Source: Natrinema caseinilyticum
Lineage (GTDB): Archaea; Halobacteriota; Halobacteria; Halobacteriales; Natrialbaceae
Reading direction: 5' to 3'
NCBI RefSeq assembly: GCF_024227435.1
Contig: NZ_CP100446.1
Span: forward strand, 124,001 to 188,000
Length of the DNA stretch: 64,000 bases
Part shown: positions 59,790 to 64,000 of the stretch, piece after piece
How positions within the stretch are numbered: the stretch's first letter is position 1
How the letters are laid out: each line of letters begins with the position of its first letter
Notes under the pieces: generated by a model
What the model was told of the DNA's origin: nothing
Database searches by the model: none
The model's input: the letters and a program-made list of their open reading frames with translations, nothing else
Made by a program: the position numbers and the translations under genes

Positions 59790-60938
59790 TCAACCGATTT
59801 CAGCCTCTTTGTGGAGATCGGAAACTTCCATCACGTCTGCCGGCGTCACTATTCCGATTGGGTGTCCGTCTCGTTCGACGAGCAAGTGCTCGAAATTACT
59901 TGTCCACAACTCCATCAGAACATCCATGGCAGCAGTATCTGCTGGAACTGATGGTACATCTTGAGCCATGACATCACCGACGGTATTGGTAGTGTGGTCA
60001 CGCGAACGGCTGAGCGTATCGAACGTGATTGTTCCAACGATGTCGATGTCGGTACCAGCGCGTCTCCCGTTTTCAACAACCAGAAATGTCAACTGCCGTT
60101 CTCGAATCATTTGCCGGACCAATTCATCAATCGGCGCATCAACCGAAACCGTCGGAGGATTACGCTCCATTACATCAGCGGCAGTCAATCCCTCCAGTAA
60201 TTCGGCTAGCGCGACCGTCCGATACTCAGAGACTGCTGCCACATAGACGAACAGTGCGATAAAAATCAAAATGACATTGAAAGAGAGAATGCCGATAATC
60301 GTGAAGAGCAATGCAAATAGCTCACCAACTCTGGCGGCAGTATGCGTCGCTTGGGTGTAGGACAGCCATTGAGACAAGAAGGCGCGAAAAATCCGGCCAC
60401 CGTCCATTGGGAATGCCGGGAGAAGATTGAACAGGGCGAGAACGACATTCATCAACGCTAGCCAGCCGATGACGAATATGATGACCGGAAACTCTACTGG
60501 AATAATATTTACCACGACAAAACACAGCCCTCCGAGCAGCAAACTCGTGATAGGGCCAGCGATCGCGATTCGGAGTTCCTGATTCCATTCTTTCGGTATT
60601 GACTCCATGTTGGCAACGCCGCCGAAGATCCAGAGCGTGATCGACTGAATCACCACCCCGTATCGACGGGCAACCACCGAATGACCAAGTTCGTGGATGG
60701 TGACGCTCGCGAAGAGACCGAGCGAGGCAGCGGTTCCGATCACCCATGGTGTAGCGCCCTGTGCAAGTGTGGCCGTATCGACCGGTGCTCCAACCATAGA
60801 ACCGATAATCCCAGAATACAGCCCAAGATTGACGCCATTTCCGATCAGCCACACCAGTATCGGTAAGAACACGATCAACGATATGTTGATCCGAATCGGA
60901 ATGCCCCCGATACGTCCAATTGTAAAGCTAGTCGTCAT
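59790..60938 (-). CDS. Site-2 protease family (M50) metalloprotease with CBS pair
   Basis: 382-aa membrane protease. About six helices hold the zinc motif TIHELGHS near 80-87 (HExxH) and LPAFPMDGGRIF near 172-183 (the N/DG ligand loop). A C-terminal CBS pair (about 250-380; VMERNPPTVSVDAPIDEL, MAQDVPSVPADTAAMDVL) probably senses adenine nucleotides. It cleaves membrane-bound substrates, possibly in stress signalling. It overlaps a small upstream gene by 4 bp. Its C-terminal end is duplicated as the remnant at 30114. Confidence 0.9.
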   Translation of the reverse strand: MTTSFTIGRIGGIPIRINISLIVFLPILVWLIGNGVNLGLYSGIIGSMVGAPVDTATLAQGATPWVIGTAASLGLFASVTIHELGHSVVARRYGVVIQSITLWIFGGVANMESIPKEWNQELRIAIAGPITSLLLGGLCFVVVNIIPVEFPVIIFVIGWLALMNVVLALFNLLPAFPMDGGRIFRAFLSQWLSYTQATHTAARVGELFALLFTIIGILSFNVILIFIALFVYVAAVSEYRTVALAELLEGLTAADVMERNPPTVSVDAPIDELVRQMIRERQLTFLVVENGRRAGTDIDIVGTITFDTLSRSRDHTTNTVGDVMAQDVPSVPADTAAMDVLMELWTSNFEHLLVERDGHPIGIVTPADVMEVSDLHKEAEIG

Positions 60939-61222
60939 GACCGATCAACTCGAGAGCCCTCTCGTGCGCCAGGATCGTGATAAAATACCATCTGGCAAAG
61001 ATCAGGGACAGACACTGGTTCGTAGTCAGTGTAGTCGAGAGCGATTTTCTCGTTGACGTACCAAAAGACGCCATTGCAAGCAGAGACGAACGCGATGAAT
61101 AGCCGACCGATGAGCACGAGATATACAACAATCGAATCGAGGGTTACACGGTTTACTCCATTCTCTGAAGGCATCTTGGTTATCCACCACATCACAGAGT
61201 AAAAACGTGTAGGAAGTGCCAA
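60935..61222 (-). CDS. Small membrane protein preceding the site-2 protease
   Basis: Up to 95 aa (ATG 61222; an in-frame ATG at 61174 is also possible). One clear membrane segment (SIVVYLVLIGRLFIAFVSAC) is followed by a Tyr/Asp-rich part. Its stop overlaps the protease ATG by 4 bp, suggesting coupling. I do not recognise a family, and a role as protease partner or substrate is conjecture. Confidence 0.5.
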   Translation of the reverse strand: MALPTRFYSVMWWITKMPSENGVNRVTLDSIVVYLVLIGRLFIAFVSACNGVFWYVNEKIALDYTDYEPVSVPDLCQMVFYHDPGAREGSRVDRS

Positions 61223-61431
61223 TCAGTCCTCCCTGCCAGCGTAGTACTCGTGTGACGACGTGTCTGATTGAATCAATTTCGTGACCATCTCTGATGCTCT
61301 GATGGTCTGATTTTATGCGAACCTCTTCAACCACTACCGAGTAGTGAATTTCATCATCGTCGCAAACCGTCTTTAATAGCCTTCGACGTGGTACTCATCT
61401 GTAACCACTGTCTAGAGGATTTCACAACCGT
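61223..61431. other. Intergenic gap with AI-2E gene leader
   Basis: 209 bp. The string gaatttcatcatcgtcgc at 61348 is repeated, slightly changed, before the AI-2E pseudogene at 54672. Confidence 0.5.
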
Positions 61432-62463
61432 ATGAGTGCTGAGTCGAAGCGTTCGAAACGGTTCCTCCTTCTAATCGGTGCTCTAGTTGGACTGGTCTCG
61501 TTATTCATCGTCTTGCCGTTTCTCACTTGGATTTTTATCGCAGTCATCCTCGCATACGCGCTTACACCTCTCAACGACCGGCTCTCACAGCGGCTCGGCG
61601 CGGGACTGTCTGCCGGCCTGTCAATGCTCATTGGTCTCTTTCTGATCGTCCTTCCGATCGTCATCATCTTGGGTATCGCAGTGAATCAGGCCCGGCAACT
61701 CTTTGCAGACTTTGAGCTTAGAGATGTTACCCAACTCGACAAGGTGATCGCAGAGAGGATTGGTCTTCAGGTCGATACCGCAACTCTTCATGAGGCATTC
61801 AGCGGTGCAATCAAAACTGGTGCGCAAGGCCTTGCCGGCAATCTCTTCAGTATCATTGGTGGACTCCCCGAGCTCTTCATCGGATTCACCGTCCTGTTTT
61901 TTGTCCTGTTCTACTTGCTAAAAGATGGGGACAAGGCTGTTGCGTGGTTTCGAGAAATGCTCCCGATCGAACCAGAGGTACGGGAAGAATTGTTCGAAGA
62001 AACCAGCCTGTTGCTCCACAATTCACTTGTGGGGACCGTCACCGTTGCTGGGGTACAGGCAATCCTGCTTGGCCTTGTGTTTCTCGTTCTCGGCCTCGGA
62101 AACGTCATTTTCTGGATCGTGACGACATTCATCGCAGCGATGATTCCCATAGTCGGTGCGTCGATCGTCTGGATTCCAGCGTCGCTCTATTTGTTCCTTG
62201 CCGACCGTCCCTTTCCCGCGGTCGTGTTGTTGATCTTCGGAGCAGGCGTTGTCAGTACAGTCGATAACATTCTCCGTCCGATAGTAATACGACGGGGAAC
62301 ACAACTTAGTCCAGCTGTCACAATCATCGGCATTTTCGGCGGAATTTCGCTCTTCGGATTTATCGGCCTCTTTATCGGCCCGATCGTCCTTGGGTTGATG
62401 AAGCTTATCATTGAGATACTCGTACAAGAGTATTCTGAGTCAGGAGCAGTCAAACAGGAGTGA
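61432..62463 (+). CDS. AI-2E family transporter
   Basis: 343 aa with about seven to eight membrane helices in the AI-2E layout. The long soluble loop is near 85-125, FFVLFYLLKDGDKAVAWFRE near 155-174, and the conserved block VGASIVWIPASLYLFLAD then STVDNILRPIVIRRGTQLSP (about 240-300). Family members export signals or act in Na+/H+ transport, and the substrate here is unknown. A deleted paralogue is at 54662. UspA follows 154 bp downstream. Confidence 0.88.
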   Translation: MSAESKRSKRFLLLIGALVGLVSLFIVLPFLTWIFIAVILAYALTPLNDRLSQRLGAGLSAGLSMLIGLFLIVLPIVIILGIAVNQARQLFADFELRDVTQLDKVIAERIGLQVDTATLHEAFSGAIKTGAQGLAGNLFSIIGGLPELFIGFTVLFFVLFYLLKDGDKAVAWFREMLPIEPEVREELFEETSLLLHNSLVGTVTVAGVQAILLGLVFLVLGLGNVIFWIVTTFIAAMIPIVGASIVWIPASLYLFLADRPFPAVVLLIFGAGVVSTVDNILRPIVIRRGTQLSPAVTIIGIFGGISLFGFIGLFIGPIVLGLMKLIIEILVQEYSESGAVKQE

Positions 62464-62617
62464 GAGGCACATTGAAATCATCAACACTTGATTTTATCTG
62501 TACCATACAAGTGCTGTGTTTTTAGGACAACTGTGGAACCTCTCATCTCAGAGGGTTTCAATGCTCTGCAAATGCAACTGACACGGCTATCATTACACTT
62601 TCCACCATCTAAACTCG

Positions 62618-63031
62618 ATGTACGAACGCGTTCTCATACCGACCGATGGAAGCGAAAACGTCGCTCATGCAGTCGAAAACGGAATCGCGATCGCGGACCA
62701 GTTTGGAGCATCAGTCCATGCACTTTCGGTTGTGCCGTACGTCGTGACGCGTGATCATATTCGATACTATCCGGAGGAGCATGCAGAACATGCCGTTGAA
62801 GATGTCGAACAGCAATGCCATGAGAAAGGAGTCGACGTAGTGACCGAAACCCGGAAAGGGGAACCAGCACAAGAAATCCTGGAATATAGTGAAGAGAACA
62901 ACATTGATATCATCGTGATGGGTACTCACGGGAGATCTGGATTCGATCACGTGCTTATCGGCAGCGTCGCGGAACGAGTTGTCCGACACGCGACGATTCC
63001 TGTCTTAACAGTTCGGTCAAAAGCCGAATAG
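62618..63031 (+). CDS. Universal stress protein (UspA)
   Basis: 137 aa with MYERVLIPTDGSENVAHAVE at the N terminus (the Asp contacts adenine) and the ATP loop GTHGRSGFDHVLIGSVAERV near 107-126, the G-2x-G-9x-G(S/T) pattern. It probably binds ATP and acts in stress responses. It is in tandem with the AI-2E gene. Confidence 0.94.
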   Translation: MYERVLIPTDGSENVAHAVENGIAIADQFGASVHALSVVPYVVTRDHIRYYPEEHAEHAVEDVEQQCHEKGVDVVTETRKGEPAQEILEYSEENNIDIIVMGTHGRSGFDHVLIGSVAERVVRHATIPVLTVRSKAE

Positions 63032-63352
63032 CTTCGCGGAACCGCCAACTTGTGAACTGCCTCGGGATCGATACCTGTGGATTCACACAGGATTAGGGCA
63101 AATACTGCTTGTCGATGAAGCCCGACGATCGTCGCATCGCAACATAGGAGCGGCATCGAGACGTGGATAGAAGATCTCTGATAGAGTCTGAAACCCCCCG
63201 ACCGATTCGGCTGCGGCAGATCAGTGAACCGGACGATATCACGGAGGTGACGTTCTTTCTCGCGAGTGATCATTCGTCATCGATGACAGGGAGACCAACA
63301 CTGGATGACCAACTTCGATACAAAGCCCAAAGCCGACTTCGAGAGCCGATCA
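63032..63352 (+). other. Intergenic region with an SDR-type fragment
   Basis: The frame at about 63,190-63,300 reads IRLRQISEPDDITEVTFFLA then SDHSSSMTG, the C-terminal signature of short-chain dehydrogenases (EPEDIA...FLASD.SS..TG). No Rossmann part or start precedes it, so it is a leftover of a deleted SDR gene. Nothing else is recognised. Confidence 0.45.
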
Positions 63353-64000
63353 TCAGTACCTCGCCCGCCAGCGTTTGTGTATCGAATCAACCACCAGCAA
63401 AACGGGTGACGCAAGTAGAGCGACAAGGCCACCTTCCAATGGCGGTGGTGCCTGCCCGAGAATCCTTGCAATCGGCCCAACGAAGAGGAAGGCAAGCAAC
63501 GCCAGTAGTTCGACAATGACGGCACCGACCAGAAGGCGGTTCGATGTCCAACCCAACTCGCCCGGCCAGTGAGTCGTGCTCCGACAGGCGAATGCGTTTG
63601 CCATCTGGCCCACAACGACGGCAGTAAACGCCGCACCTGACGCAGCGAATAGTTCAGGTTGCTCGGGAAATGGCCCGCCCGGTACCCAACCAAAGGCAGC
63701 GAGCGAGACGACGAATGCGGTCATCTCGACGGTTGCTTCAGCCGGGCCGAGAACGCCGAATGCACGACCGAGTACCGTCTCGTCGATAAGATGTTCGGCC
63801 TCGAGGGGCTGCTCGAGCACATCTTCAGCGGGCGGTTCCGAACCGAGTGCGAGTGCTGGAAGGAGATCTGTTCCGATGTCGAGTGCAAGAATCTGGAGGA
63901 TGCCGAGCGCAAGCGGGAACTGACCCGCCGCGAGTGCCCACACAACGAACGGGGTGAGTTGGGCGACATTGTCAGTGAGATGGTAAGTAAGGAACCGTTT
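63353..64000 (-). CDS. P-type cation ATPase, C-terminal membrane domain (N terminus beyond window)
   Basis: The leftward frame is open from the window edge (KRFLTYHLTDNVAQLTPFVV) to the stop at 63353, giving about 215 residues. ILQILALDIGTDLLPALALGSEPP near 35-58 of this part and the LGLTSNR-like GWTSNRLLVGAVIVELLALL match the Cation_ATPase_C segment of Ca2+/Na+-type P2 ATPases. GDG and DKTG regions lie outside. A ribosomal start at GTG 63943 would be internal and is rejected. Confidence 0.88.
   Translation of the reverse strand, partial: KRFLTYHLTDNVAQLTPFVVWALAAGQFPLALGILQILALDIGTDLLPALALGSEPPAEDVLEQPLEAEHLIDETVLGRAFGVLGPAEATVEMTAFVVSLAAFGWVPGGPFPEQPELFAASGAAFTAVVVGQMANAFACRSTTHWPGELGWTSNRLLVGAVIVELLALLAFLFVGPIARILGQAPPPLEGGLVALLASPVLLVVDSIHKRWRARY

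Noticed and set aside
63353-63943. Complete small membrane protein starting at GTG 63943
   Set aside because: The frame continues upstream to the window edge with P-type ATPase sequence, so this is the C-terminal part of a larger gene.
1-64000. tRNA, rRNA and integrase att sites
   Set aside because: I looked for tRNA-like cloverleaf and integrase genes near the island edges and could not support any.

Overview
The window comes from a halophilic archaeon (class Halobacteria). The evidence is the GC-rich, acidic-residue-rich proteome, an archaeal Orc1/Cdc6 initiator with halophile-type origin boxes, Tat-dependent lipoproteins, TATA boxes about 27 nt before many start codons (leaderless mRNAs), haloarchaeal IS630 and ISH4 (IS1595) elements, and families largely confined to haloarchaea (TrmB regulators, DUF5518, DUF7342-like, TFB-type zinc ribbons). 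The internal origin plus the plasmid-type gene content suggests a megaplasmid, secondary chromosome or integrated element.

1-21.6 kb is an ordered catabolic region. It holds an enoyl-CoA hydratase start (window edge), an acyl-CoA dehydrogenase, a lone lipoyl E2 acyltransferase, four different AMP-forming acyl-CoA synthetases, two SDR dehydrogenases, a MaoC-like hydratase, an amidohydrolase, a thioesterase, a crotonase, an F420/flavin luciferase-like oxidoreductase and a complete LivKHMGF-type ABC importer. Together they look like uptake, CoA activation and beta-oxidation of an unidentified (branched, cyclic or aromatic) carboxylic acid. Several of its 3' intergenic gaps carry short tandem duplications, including a 42-bp minisatellite.

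22.3-25.3 kb is a replication origin: orc1/cdc6 with about ten origin-recognition-box (ORB) repeats, inverted around an AT-rich stretch upstream of the gene, with further copies and a 23-bp tandem array downstream. 26-34.4 kb holds a nucleotidyltransferase pseudogene, a divergent TrmB regulator/RND exporter pair sharing a 16-bp palindrome, and a membrane/glycolipid block (UPF0104-type protein, GT4, DedA).

34.5-50 kb is an accessory island: an IS630 copy, a nuclease-like/winged-helix gene, a PrimPol-like primase, a TumE/TumA toxin-antitoxin pair between 149-bp direct repeats, a putative modification-dependent HNH restriction enzyme, a second HTH + small-protein pair, an OB-fold ssDNA-binding protein behind hairpin-rich DNA, a cold-shock protein, small zinc-finger proteins, a PIN-domain toxin-antitoxin pair and several frameshifted plasmid-type genes.

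50-64 kb holds membrane proteins (DUF2238, DUF5518, APC permease, AI-2E family), a PLD-like protein, a metallophosphoesterase, a decayed ISH4, a DUF1254 protein, a CBS-containing site-2 protease, UspA and the end of a P-type ATPase. It is mixed with pseudogene fragments. Parts of 59.2-60.9 kb are an inverted, reciprocally decayed copy of 30.1-34.4 kb. No tRNA, rRNA or CRISPR array was recognised.
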